27,359 bases of DNA, from the NCBI GenBank assembly GCA_052390035.1, contig JBQTHI010000116.1, positions 1-27,359 on the forward strand, written 5' to 3'. Origin of the DNA: JBQTHI01 sp052390035. GTDB lineage: Bacteria; Actinomycetota; Acidimicrobiia; Spongiisociales; ZC4RG35. Both the position numbers and the translations under genes were made by a program. Numbering within the stretch: position 1 is the stretch's first letter; each line of letters starts with the position of its first letter. Under the pieces are notes generated by a model. That model was not told the origin of the DNA and did not search any database. It worked only from the letters and a program-made list of their open reading frames with translations. Below, in pieces: positions 15,395 through 22,504 of the stretch.

Positions 15395-16251
15395 AAGCCG
15401 AGCTCCTTGCGCGCCTCGGCCACCACTGCTTCGGACGTCTTGCCGAAGACGACGGCCCGCCGCCGACCCCGCTCATCGGCCACGAAGACATCCAACCTGA
15501 TCTGCCCCCCCTCCCAGGTAGCCAGGGCACCGAGTGCCGACCGGCAGCCGGCGCCGGTCTCCGCCAGCAATAAGCGTTCAGCCGAAAGGAGGGTCCGTAG
15601 CGGACCGATGTCGATGTTCCCGGCCAGCTCCGCGGAAAGGCTTCCCCTGCGAGCTTCCACCGCCAGCGCCCCTTGGCCCGGCGCCGGGACCATCTGCGCC
15701 ACATCGAGGCGCTGGGTGATCAGCTCGGACTTACCCAATCGCCCGAGCCCCGCCTCGGCCAGCACCGCGGCGTCCACCTCGCCGGCTGCCACCTTGCGAA
15801 GCCGCGTATCGACATTGCCTCGCAGCTCTGTGGTTCGCAGATCGGGCCGAAGCTCTAAGAGCTGAGCCACCCGACGCGGGCTGCCGGTGCCGACCAACGC
15901 GTTTGCCTCCAGCCCGTCGAGGGACGACCCCACCAGCACGTCGAAGGGAGACTCTCGCTCGGGAAGGGCGGCGAGCTCCAACCCTTCCGGTCCCCACACC
16001 GGCAGATCTTTAAGAGAGTGAACCGCCAGGTCGGCCTTTCCGTGGGTGACCGCTTCTTGCACCGACCGGACAAACGCTCCCACCTCGGTCAGCCCGGCGA
16101 TCGCACCTTCTTGGTCACGGTCGCCAGCGGTGGCAACCTCGACCAAACGCACCGACAGGCCAGGATGGGCAGCACGCAGCAGATCGGCAACCCGATTCGC
16201 CTGGGCAAGCGCCAGTACCGACCGGCGGGTAGCGATCCGCACCTCAGTCAT
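15391..16251 (-). CDS. hemC: Hydroxymethylbilane synthase (porphobilinogen deaminase)
   Basis: This 286-residue protein polymerises four porphobilinogens. Cys236 in ETGAGCRSALGALA carries the dipyrromethane cofactor. The active-site Asp is in VHSLKDLP (near residue 82), and GTGSPRRVAQLL and LRGNVDTRLRKV (about 121-153) are signature segments. The ATG at 16251 gives the usual MTEVRIATRRS start and overlaps the hemA end by 8 bases; the six extra codons to 16269 are unlikely. It is shorter than the 313-residue E. coli enzyme, mainly at the C-terminus. Confidence 0.95.
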   Translation of the reverse strand: MTEVRIATRRSVLALAQANRVADLLRAAHPGLSVRLVEVATAGDRDQEGAIAGLTEVGAFVRSVQEAVTHGKADLAVHSLKDLPVWGPEGLELAALPERESPFDVLVGSSLDGLEANALVGTGSPRRVAQLLELRPDLRTTELRGNVDTRLRKVAAGEVDAAVLAEAGLGRLGKSELITQRLDVAQMVPAPGQGALAVEARRGSLSAELAGNIDIGPLRTLLSAERLLLAETGAGCRSALGALATWEGGQIRLDVFVADERGRRRAVVFGKTSEAVVAEARKELGL

Positions 16252-17407
16252 CGTCAATTCCAAACGCATCGGCGATCACCTTCACCGCATCGGCACTGTG
16301 TTCGGTGGAGCTGATGAAAGAGATCGGTGGATGGAGAACCCGGCGGGCAACTGTGTGGGCGAGTTGCCGCAGGACTCGTTGAGGATCTTCGGCCTTTGCC
16401 AACCGGTTGGCGAAGCGCGGCACCTCTTCGGTCACCGCCTTTTCTGCCAGCTCGACCATCCCTGCAATCACCGTGCCCACTCGATCGGGAGCCGTAAGGC
16501 GGCGCCAGGTTGTCGCTGCTTCCCTCACAACGTTTTCCTCCGCCTCGGCCGCTGGTCGGGCGTTCACCGATGAGGCCAGGTCATCCACCCCGAGGTAGCG
16601 GACCAAATCACCGGCTCCGGGTCGGGCGAACCCGGGCGGCATGCCCAGGTCAATTAGAAGCACCGGCTCATTGCGGTAGGCAAAGGCCCGGCTGATGACG
16701 TCGTGGGTGAATAGCGGTACCTTGCCGGGAACCGTTGAGATAACCGCCGGATAGGTGGCGAGCGCCTCTGCGGCCGCCTCCCAGGCGAGAGTCGCATGAC
16801 CTGAGACGCTTCCCGGCCGGCGGGCGAAGATCGTCACCTCGTTGCCATCAAGCTGCTCGGCCGCCGCCCGAGCCATCGCTCCGGCACCCAAGATCGCCAC
16901 CCGTCCGAACGGCGCCGCCGAGCTGGCAGCAAGTGAGGCCAGCGAGCCCCGAGGCGTGTCACCCAATAGCCGTCGGGTGGATCTTCCGACTCCGATCGCC
17001 GCCTCCAACGCTCTTCCCAAGCGGGCCGAAGCGGCGGAGTCCTCCTGACACGCCGACACCGCGTGTCGGAACTGGCCGAGTACCTCAGGTTCGCCGATCA
17101 AGGGCGATTCAAGTCCGGCGGCAACACGGCAAAGGTGAACGAAGGCGGCTCCGTCGGTTCGAACACTTCCGAGGTCCGAAAGTGATCCGTCTCCATATAG
17201 GCAGGCCAAAAGATCGGACGTTTTTTCTGGACTTCCAGCCCAAGCGATCTCCACCCGCAAACAGGTAGACATGAGGAAGGCATGAAGACCTGTCGAACGG
17301 AGACGGCGATGCGCATGTTGGAGAACAGGCCCCGGTAATGAAAGCTGCGCGCGCCGGTCAGATGGCACCGCCGGGTGAGCAAAGGAGAGGCTGGTCAAGC
17401 GCAGCAC
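16244..17407 (-). CDS. hemA: Glutamyl-tRNA reductase, first gene of the heme operon
   Basis: This protein is about 387 residues from the GTG at 17407, at the head of the operon. It reduces glutamyl-tRNA to glutamate-1-semialdehyde with NADPH. Catalytic Cys49 sits in FLMSTCLRVEIAW. The rest of the family motif is altered (usual STCNR, here STCLR). Other signatures are LESPLIGEPEVLGQFRHA, the NADPH Rossmann motif VAILGAGAMARAAAEQL, and the C-terminal dimerisation helices with VPRFANRLAK. Length is below the usual 420-450. GGGAGG lies about 12 bases before the GTG, rather far, so the start is not certain; the frame stays open to 17692 without family match. As the rate-limiting step it is the logical control point. 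Confidence 0.87.
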   Translation of the reverse strand: MLRLTSLSFAHPAVPSDRRAQLSLPGPVLQHAHRRLRSTGLHAFLMSTCLRVEIAWAGSPEKTSDLLACLYGDGSLSDLGSVRTDGAAFVHLCRVAAGLESPLIGEPEVLGQFRHAVSACQEDSAASARLGRALEAAIGVGRSTRRLLGDTPRGSLASLAASSAAPFGRVAILGAGAMARAAAEQLDGNEVTIFARRPGSVSGHATLAWEAAAEALATYPAVISTVPGKVPLFTHDVISRAFAYRNEPVLLIDLGMPPGFARPGAGDLVRYLGVDDLASSVNARPAAEAEENVVREAATTWRRLTAPDRVGTVIAGMVELAEKAVTEEVPRFANRLAKAEDPQRVLRQLAHTVARRVLHPPISFISSTEHSADAVKVIADAFGIDDD

Positions 17408-17724
17408 GTTGGTCGTGGTCCTCCCTTCGTCAGCAGGTCGACCGGCAACATATCCGGAAATGGACCGACAGCGAGTCGAGAGCATTCCGACGATCGGTCG
17501 GTTCACCCTGCTGCCCACTCGGCATGCACCGCCTTGAGGAGTCGGCAAACCGGGGGGGTTGGGGCACCAACTATGGCATGTGGATCTGTCTCCGCCTGCG
17601 GAGGCTTGGTCGTTGCAGGGGTCTGGCGAACCCTGCGGACGGTGGGTAATAGCTAGCAGGCAGGAACTGCCTATCGCTCGGCGTTCGAACACCCAACGAA
17701 ACCGACGGCTGGCTTGAACGTACG
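17408..17724 (-). other. Leader/promoter region of the heme operon
   Basis: No gene is supported in these 317 bases. They must hold the promoter for hemA and the operon, read on the minus strand. A TATGTT hexamer at 17447-17452 could be a -10 box, but I found no matching -35. A short hairpin (CTCCG-CAGG-CGGAG) near 17597-17610 might be part of a leader or the end of the DoxX transcript. A 10-bp palindrome AACGTACGTT lies at 17717-17726, across the DoxX stop. Confidence 0.35.
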
Positions 17725-18261
17725 TTAACGAATGGGTGGGGGGTGGTCGTCAGTTGATGAAGAGACGTCAGGAGGAGTCCATGGCGGGAGTGCTCGAAGC
17801 CGGGCGCCAACCGCCAAACCCCCGGAGATGAGCACCAGGTTCTTTATCACGAGTTCGCCTTCGGTGGTAAGCACCAGCGGATTGCCGTTCTGGAAGGCAA
17901 TGTCGGGTCTGATGATCAATACGAGGAAGGTTCCGATCAACTGAGCCACAAAGAGGAACAGAACGATCCGCATCCCGATCGAGAACAGGAGGCCCACGCC
18001 GACGATCACCTCCAGCGCCCCGAGGACAGGAACGAACCAGCCGGGATCGACCCAATAGACGACCGACGAGACCAGCTCGGTCACCGGCGTCACGCCAAAC
18101 ACCTTGAGGGCTCCGAACCAGACGAAGACGACCCCTAGCGAAAGCCGAAGAAGCGTGAGGCTGTGGCTACTTAGAAACCGTAAGACCTGGCGGTCGATTG
18201 ACACCATCCGGTCCCAGGCTGTCCTGGCAACCTCGGCCGGAGCCGGCGATCGCTGCTCCAC
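17725..18261 (-). CDS. DoxX-like integral membrane protein
   Basis: This 178-residue protein has four predicted membrane helices: LLRLSLGVVFVWFGALKVFG, VPVLGALEVIVGVGLL, IVLFLFVAQLIGTFLVLI, and the last around VIKNLVLISGGLAVGA. The first helix with FGALKVFG and the final NLVLISGG are hallmarks of the DoxX/DoxD-like family, quinone-linked or uncharacterised membrane oxidoreductase subunits. The GTG at 18261 is preceded at 7 bases by a -10-like TAGCAT and has no ribosome site, suggesting leaderless translation; an ATG at 18207 is the alternative. It lies upstream of the heme operon on the same strand, separated by 317 bases. Function unknown. Confidence 0.8.
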   Translation of the reverse strand: MEQRSPAPAEVARTAWDRMVSIDRQVLRFLSSHSLTLLRLSLGVVFVWFGALKVFGVTPVTELVSSVVYWVDPGWFVPVLGALEVIVGVGLLFSIGMRIVLFLFVAQLIGTFLVLIIRPDIAFQNGNPLVLTTEGELVIKNLVLISGGLAVGARLRALPPWTPPDVSSSTDDHPPPIR

Positions 18262-18268
18262 CTCGACG

Positions 18269-18297
18269 ATGCTAACCCGGGTCGATCACCATCTCGA
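18269..18297 (-). promoter_or_regulatory. Probable leaderless promoter of the DoxX-like gene
   Basis: On the minus strand TCGAGA (18292-18297) and TAGCAT (18269-18274) are separated by 17 bases. Exactly 7 bases separate TAGCAT from the GTG at 18261, so transcription would start on the start codon itself, the usual geometry of leaderless actinobacterial mRNAs. Confidence 0.45.
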
Positions 18298-18493
18298 CGG
18301 CGTGGCCAAAGGCAGAATATGAACTCCCGTGGTTGGTGAACATCGGCCCGCCGCCAACCTGACGAGTCGCCGGTCGCCGTTGCGGATCGGTGCGCGTTCC
18401 TCAAGAAGCGTGAGTTTCAAGGGTGTTCATTCTTCAGCCTGCGCCAGCCGCCGGCCCGGTAATAGCCGGTGATCTGCTTGAGCATTGCCAAAT
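18298..18493. other. Non-coding debris
   Basis: I see no supported gene here. A minus-strand frame across 18417-18644 stays open but is mostly the shadow of the tRNA-like scar and of the vapC fragment. Only its tail (LKQITGYYRAGGWRRLKNE) has protein-like character, with no family recognised. Confidence 0.4.
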
Positions 18494-18522
18494 TGTGGAG
18501 GTGAGGTGACTTGAACCCCTGG
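18494..18522 (-). other. tRNA-Ser-like 3' end fragment, possible attachment-site scar
   Basis: Read on the minus strand, AGGGGTTCAAGTCACCT resembles a T-arm: the TTCAAGT loop is exact, with one mismatch in the 5-bp stem. It is followed by CACCTCCACA, like the 3' acceptor strand of a tRNA whose 5' end is GGAGGTG, as in many tRNA-Ser. The D and anticodon arms are absent. A degenerate 3' tRNA half flanked by broken genes is what an old integration site leaves behind. Confidence 0.4.
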
Positions 18523-18587
18523 CCTACCGGCGCACATGAATCATCAACGGTGACGGACGTTTCGCCGCTCACAATTGTGGTTGTCAC

Positions 18588-18817
18588 CCACTGTTGTTCG
18601 CATCGCCTCGGTACCCCTCCTCTATCCGGAGGCCCGGGCGGCACTCGCCCATGCCAGCCGACTCGGCCGGCGCCAGCTCCGATCGGCGGTCACATCTCTC
18701 GACCGGCTGCTCTTCCAGTTCGACCTCATCGAGATCACGGAAACCCTCGCCAAGAGGGCCGGCGAACTTGCCGAGGCTATGTCAGGCCGCCCAACAACTA
18801 GTCATAAACACCGCTGA
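18588..18817 (+). pseudogene. VapC-family PIN toxin fragment
   Basis: The frame reads VPLLYPEARAALAHASRLGR, then LRSAVTSLDRLLFQFDLIEI and LAKRAGELAEA. This is the central part of a VapC subfamily in which the conserved YPEARAAL Glu and the AGELAE helix precede the catalytic RGYDAVHLA motif. Both the N-terminal DTSALV strand and that motif are missing: the frame turns into unrelated sequence after GELAEA and stops at a TGA. With neither catalytic end present it cannot be an active RNase. It starts about 65 bases from the tRNA-like scar. Confidence 0.6.
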
Positions 18818-18841
18818 GTTGCCCTAACCAGCGTCTCGGTC

Positions 18842-18858
18842 GAGTCCTAACCGGACTC
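18842..18858. other. Short hairpin GAGTCC-N5-GGACTC
   Basis: A perfect 6-bp inverted repeat is followed by TTAT on the plus strand. It could be a remnant terminator between the vapC fragment and the convergent minus-strand genes. Weak evidence. Confidence 0.25.
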
Positions 18859-18916
18859 TTATCAAATGCAGCCGGCGTCGTAAGGGGATCGACGTCCGGT
18901 CGCGACGCAGCCCGTC

Positions 18917-19063
18917 TCACCAGTCAGGCATCGGAACGGCTGAGGCCGCAAGGCTCGGCGGCGACCCCGCCAGTCGCATTGAGAATCCACCTCCCATCTC
19001 TAGCAGAATTTCCCTGGGTGGCACACCGTTCAGGTCGAGATACTCCCTAATTACACGACCCAA
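18917..19063 (-). CDS. Possible 48-residue ORF following the membrane protein gene
   Basis: A TTG one base after the stop of the membrane protein gene opens a frame containing GRVIREYLDLNGVPPREILL, then EMGGGFSMRLAGSPPSL, ending PMPDW at TGA 18917-18919. The N-terminal half looks like an amphipathic helix and the tail is Pro/Ser-rich. The stop-to-start spacing suggests coupled translation. There is no ribosome site of its own and no recognised family, so it may be a remnant tail of a larger gene. Confidence 0.3.
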   Translation of the reverse strand: MGRVIREYLDLNGVPPREILLEMGGGFSMRLAGSPPSLAASAVPMPDW

Positions 19064-19064
19064 A

Positions 19065-19724
19065 TCAGGTCGGGCTTTGCATTCGCCGGATGGCGATGAC
19101 GATCCAGTAGAGGGTCAACACGGCGAGGATCAGCGTGCTGATCAGGAACACCTGACTGCTAGCCCAGAGGACGGTGGCCGCTACGGCGGCGATGGCAGCC
19201 GCCAACCATGCACTGGCCCTTCCCCAGTTGCGCTCTTCTGCATCGAAGGCGAGCACCAGGAGACCGACGGCTAGCAACACCAGTCCACTCACCCACGCGT
19301 AGGTCGAGGTCGTGTTGATGGCGAAGCGGAAGACGTTGGCTCCTGCGAAGTCGGCAGGAAGGTCGTTGGTCAGCGCGAAACGACCCACCTCGAAGGCGGT
19401 GAGCTTGGACAAGTCGATCAACTCACCGGCGATGGCCAGAGTTACTCCCGGTACCAGCGTGTACTTTGCTCTGTCGGCTTGGGGGAGGAATGGAACTGCT
19501 ACCAAGAGAGCTGCAAAGGCCAGTGCGGTGGCCAGATCGATCCATCTCCCCCATGACAAGTACTCCTCCTCGGCCGTCTCGAAGTTGTTGATGATCTGCT
19601 GCGAAACGTCCTCCGCCTCCGGAGGAGGCTCGCTGAGTCCGACTTCCAGGGCGGAAAGAACCGACAGCACCACGGCGGCAGCCACCAAGGCGGCTCCGAG
19701 TTGAAGGGCCCGTCTGGCCAGCAT
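19065..19724 (-). CDS. Six-helix membrane protein of unknown function
   Basis: The protein is about 219 residues from the ATG at 19724 (MLARRALQLGAAL); the frame is open to 19808, with a GAGGAG upstream that is too far from this ATG to decide the start. Helix 1 is near ALVAAAVVLSVLSAL, followed by an outside loop (SEPPPEAEDVSQQIINNFET), then about five more hydrophobic segments, including ALAFAALLVAVPFL, WVSGLVLLAVGLLVLA, and VFLISTLILAVLTLYWIVIA. The C-terminus is basic (AIRRMQSPT). No catalytic motif or family is recognised. It is the only apparently intact gene in the decayed 18.3-21 kb stretch. Confidence 0.6.
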   Translation of the reverse strand: MLARRALQLGAALVAAAVVLSVLSALEVGLSEPPPEAEDVSQQIINNFETAEEEYLSWGRWIDLATALAFAALLVAVPFLPQADRAKYTLVPGVTLAIAGELIDLSKLTAFEVGRFALTNDLPADFAGANVFRFAINTTSTYAWVSGLVLLAVGLLVLAFDAEERNWGRASAWLAAAIAAVAATVLWASSQVFLISTLILAVLTLYWIVIAIRRMQSPT

Positions 19725-19949
19725 GTCGACCGAATCTACCGGGCTCTCCTCTCGAAGGTCGCCGCACGGCACCAGCCTCATTCGACTGACGGAGGACGTC
19801 GGCGCCACAGGGAATGGCCAACGCTTTCTCCAGGGTGGCGGGCATCGTAGCCGAAGGCGATCGAGCCGCAGACTGACGGTGTCGCTTCAACGGGAGAACC
19901 TGGTCCGCACCACCCGTGGCCGTCCGTTCAGTGGGGGTGTCCAGTCGAC

Positions 19950-20102
19950 TGCGCTTTCTGGCCGCTGCTCGGTGGCCCATCACCTCCTTCCCCATACCCC
20001 GGAGCCGGTTGCTCTCGCCATTGAGGACGATCACCTCGGCGTAGTGAACCAGACGATCAACCTTGGGGGCGACCGGGGCTCGATCGCCGAAGATCTCCTT
20101 CG
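19950..20102 (-). pseudogene. istB: IstB C-terminal remnant no. 1 (older IS21-type element)
   Basis: Read on the minus strand, the frame gives KEIFGDRAPVAPKVDRLVHY, then AEVIVLNGESNRLRGMGKEV. This is the end of the IS21 helper ATPase IstB (usual GEIFGD, DRLVHHAEVI, GxSYRLR). Its 5' side breaks off sharply at 20102-20103, where the terminal repeat of another IS21-like element begins. The frame runs on past the expected end. IstB is the ATP-dependent transposition helper of IstA; no istA is visible, so the element is dead. Confidence 0.65.
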
Positions 20103-20130
20103 TGTCAACACCGGCTGAAAATTGACCCCC
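20103..20130. mobile_element. Terminal inverted repeat of an IS21-family element
   Basis: Starting at 20103 the plus strand reads TGTCAACACCGGCTGAAAAT and continues TTGACCCC. This resembles the terminal sequence next to istB in many IS21-type elements (TG ends and an AAAATTGACCCC core). It lies 17 bases beyond the stop of istB remnant no. 2, as expected for the right end of that element, and it abuts remnant no. 1 directly. Confidence 0.6.
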
Positions 20131-20146
20131 CTGGCCGAGCCTTTGT

Positions 20147-20358
20147 TCACTCTGTGTTGTCGGTTGGCACCCTCGCCATGTCGCGGTCTTTGAGTCGGTA
20201 GCTTTCTCCCTTGAGGGAGACCACCTCGGCGTGGTGGACGAGCCATTCGATCATGGCGGCGGCCACCACCGGAGTCCCCGTAGACCTCTCCCCACCGTCC
20301 GAAGGGCATGTTGAAGGTGACGCTCACCGAGGCCCGTTGGTAGCGGGATGAGATCAAG
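20147..20358 (-). pseudogene. istB: IstB C-terminal remnant no. 2, frameshifted
   Basis: The minus strand reads LLISSRYQRASVSVTFNMPF, then GRWGEVYGD. A one-base shift restores VVAAAMIEWLVHHAEVVSLK and then GESYRLKDRDMARVPTDNTE, ending at TGA 20147-20149. These are diagnostic for the C-terminal third of IS21-type IstB. Upstream of about 20358 the homology ends abruptly, so the AAA+ core (Walker A and B) is missing. It belongs to the element whose end is at 20103. The frameshift plus truncation mean it is non-functional. Confidence 0.75.
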
Positions 20359-20444
20359 AGCGGGTAGCGACCCAGTCTCCAGAGCTCTTCTTGCAGCCTG
20401 CCGGCCTGGTGGGGGCGGACGAGCCGATCGACCCAGCCGGCGGC

Positions 20445-20670
20445 GGCACTTTGCCGGCACTTCTGCCGTTGCCGGATTCATCCTATTTGTTATCGCCATG
20501 TGGCGAGACGGGAGGTTGGCCAACTGGACGATCATCCTTTTGCATTGTGCCTCCCCCTTCTGGCAATCGGAGTCACGTTCATAACCGAGTCGCTTGGAGC
20601 GATCCTGTGGATGGTCAGCACAGCCGTCATCGCATGGAGGGGATGGCAGGAGTCGGCGGTCGTGGCGTGA
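20445..20670 (+). pseudogene. Frameshifted membrane protein remnant
   Basis: One frame gives AGFILFVIAMWRDGRLANWT and IILLH. Near a run of five C at 20553-20557 the sense moves to another frame with LPLLAIGVTFITESLGAILW, then MVSTAVIAWRGWQESAVVA and a TGA at 20668-20670. Together they make the last three or so helices of a small membrane protein. The 5' part is missing and is replaced by the truncated istB. The homopolymer may be a true indel or an assembly error. No family named. Confidence 0.45.
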
Positions 20671-20968
20671 CCTCGGTAGCTGGGTTGGTGTCTTGGAGCC
20701 GACTACATTGCGCCGCAGTCAATCCATGCGACAATGGCGCGCTATTCACGCCTGTGCCGCAGCAGTGGGCAGGAGGATCTCGATGTGCTCCAGGGCGATC
20801 GACCGAGCCTGGGCGGGCATTCCTCGATCCTCCGGGGAGTTGATTAGCTGGTGAGCCGCCTCCCGGTACGTGGTGATGTTTCTGGGGCTGCCGATAACCG
20901 GATTCAAGTCGGACGCAGAGGGTGAGCGTCGCGTTGTCCCTGGTACACACAGGGGGTCGCGGTGCGCC
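20671..20968. other. Non-coding stretch downstream of the PEP-utilising operon
   Basis: No supported gene was found. A minus-strand frame ending at 20746 contains ITTYREAAHQLINSPEDRG and ARSIALEHIEILLPTAAAQ. It looks protein-like and could be the tail of a lost gene, but I cannot name it. No clear terminator was found after the stop at 20969. Confidence 0.3.
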
Positions 20969-21763
20969 TCAGGTCGTGACGGGTCGGGACTGAAGCAGCC
21001 ATGGCCTGCCTCCGGCGAACGCCCATTCGATGTCCTGACTCGGGCCGAAAAGCCGCTCACACGCTGCCCCCAGGCCCGCCAATTCACGTAGAGCGGCTTC
21101 GTCGAGACACCAGCCTTCGTCGTCGACAGCGCGTTCACGTGTGCCGCCGCCGGCATCGGGTATCACCGCGACCTTCTTGGTGCCCTGCCGCGCCTCAAGG
21201 AGATCGCCAGACGGTGTGGCGATATAGAGGTCGGGGCTCACCAGACCGGCGACCACGGCCTCTCCCAGCCCCCAGCTTGCCTCGATGACCCAGCGGTCCG
21301 GGGTGCCGCCGACCGGGTCGCAGGTGAACAGCACTCCCGCCACGTCGGCAGCCACCAGGTGTTGGACGATGACCCCGACTCGCGGCTCGTCGGCCACTCC
21401 CATGCGTCGGCGGTAGGCGAGGGCAGCCTCATTCCTTCCCGACTGCCATACTCGGAGTATCGCATCCAGCAAGGCAACCTCACCCACGACATTGAGCAGA
21501 GTCAGGTGCTGGCCGGCGAAGCTCGCTGCCCGTGAGTCTTCGCCGACCGCCGAGGAACGCACCGCCAGGGGAACGTCCGTCAGGTCACCCAGATCCACAG
21601 GCAGTGCCTCGTCTCTCTTGGGTACACGCGAGGCGACGAAGTCGACCTCCTGCCAGGAGAGCGCAACTCCTTCCGGCACAGGAAGTCCTGCCCGGGATGC
21701 CGCCGACAGATTGGCGGCCTTGCCGCCGTACGCCCCGGCATCGAGGGTTGCACCCAACCGCAT
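20969..21763 (-). CDS. PEP/pyruvate-binding ATP-grasp subunit of a split Rph/PpsA-like enzyme
   Basis: This 264-residue protein equals the N-terminal nucleotide-binding domain of PEP synthase and rifampin phosphotransferase. It has GGKAANLSAASRAGLPVPEG near the start, the central LAVRSSAVGEDSRAASFAGQ segment, IVQHLVAADVAGVLFTCDPV, the EASWGLGEAVVAGLVSPD motif, and a C-terminal QDIEWAFAGGRPWLLQSRPV. The whole domain is present and ends cleanly, so it is a stand-alone subunit, not a truncation. The ATG lies 3 bases after the stop of the phosphohistidine-domain gene, with GAAGG upstream. It presumably uses ATP to phosphorylate the His domain encoded by its upstream neighbour. Natural acceptor unknown. 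Confidence 0.85.
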   Translation of the reverse strand: MRLGATLDAGAYGGKAANLSAASRAGLPVPEGVALSWQEVDFVASRVPKRDEALPVDLGDLTDVPLAVRSSAVGEDSRAASFAGQHLTLLNVVGEVALLDAILRVWQSGRNEAALAYRRRMGVADEPRVGVIVQHLVAADVAGVLFTCDPVGGTPDRWVIEASWGLGEAVVAGLVSPDLYIATPSGDLLEARQGTKKVAVIPDAGGGTRERAVDDEGWCLDEAALRELAGLGAACERLFGPSQDIEWAFAGGRPWLLQSRPVTT

Positions 21764-21766
21764 GGT

Positions 21767-22465
21767 TCAGCCTTCGATGGTCACGACGCCCCGGTCGCCG
21801 TCGACGGTGACGACAGAGCCGTCGGCAATGCTCGCCGTTGCGGTGCCGGTGGCGACGACAGCAGGGATACGGTACTCGCGGGCGACGATCGCCGCATGGC
21901 TTAGCACACCACCGGTGTCGGTGACCACCGCTCCCAACAGCGGGAGAAGAACGTTGTAGGCGGGTGTGGTCATGATGGCGACGAGGACGTCACCTTGGAC
22001 GAGCCGCCCGAAGTCGGCCGGCGTGGTGACGACCCGAGCTGGGCCCCGGTAGACGCCCCGACTGGCAGCAATGCCCGTCAGCTCCTCCGTCGCAGCCTCA
22101 TTTCTCCCGGAATCGGTGCCCAAGAGGCCGTCAAAGCTCATCCCAAGCATCAGGGCGTTGTTGATACGGCCGAGGGCCCCCGGCAACCAATCGAACGACG
22201 GTGGATCCTCGGGGTCCCCCAGGATCAGTGGTGCATCAAGTGGCGCGGCGAGGCGCCGATGTTGCAGCTCCGCCAGCACATCGGCGGAAGGGGCATCAGG
22301 CTCCCGTCTGAGCAGGACGTCGACCTGCTCGGGGAGCGCGTCGAAGATGTGCTCCGGCCGATAGAGTGAACCCTCCGATACCAGTCGCTCACCGGCGGCC
22401 AGCAAGGCTCGTCGTACCAGCCCCATCGGCCACTCGGCGGCGGGCCCGACGTCGTTTTCCCTCAT
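21767..22465 (-). CDS. Phosphohistidine (PEP-utilising mobile) domain portion, downstream of an in-frame TAG
   Basis: This 232-residue piece has an N-terminal region resembling the last part of the Rph central domain (PMGLVRRALLAAGERLV, SLYRPEHIF). It is followed by the swivelling phosphohistidine domain: GIAASRGVYRGPARVV, and GGVLSHAAIVAREYRIPAVV, whose His carries the phosphate. It ends VDGDRGVVTIEG. It is in the same frame as the gene at 22505-23488. Only the TAG at 22505-22507 separates them, and the 13 codons between TAG and this ATG still read as coding (YDSLKAEAEVLYG). The ATG at 22465 could allow re-initiation, but it starts in the middle of a domain. Intact, the gene would be 21767-23488. 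Confidence 0.75.
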   Translation of the reverse strand: MRENDVGPAAEWPMGLVRRALLAAGERLVSEGSLYRPEHIFDALPEQVDVLLRREPDAPSADVLAELQHRRLAAPLDAPLILGDPEDPPSFDWLPGALGRINNALMLGMSFDGLLGTDSGRNEAATEELTGIAASRGVYRGPARVVTTPADFGRLVQGDVLVAIMTTPAYNVLLPLLGAVVTDTGGVLSHAAIVAREYRIPAVVATGTATASIADGSVVTVDGDRGVVTIEG

Positions 22466-22504
22466 CCCGTAGAGAACCTCGGCCTCCGCTTTGAGGGAGT
22501 CGTA

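Noticed and set aside
18417..18644. Minus-strand frame containing VGQGFKSPHLHN
   Set aside because: That peptide is the translation of the tRNA-like T-arm and acceptor strand, a common source of false genes; nothing else in the frame supports a protein.
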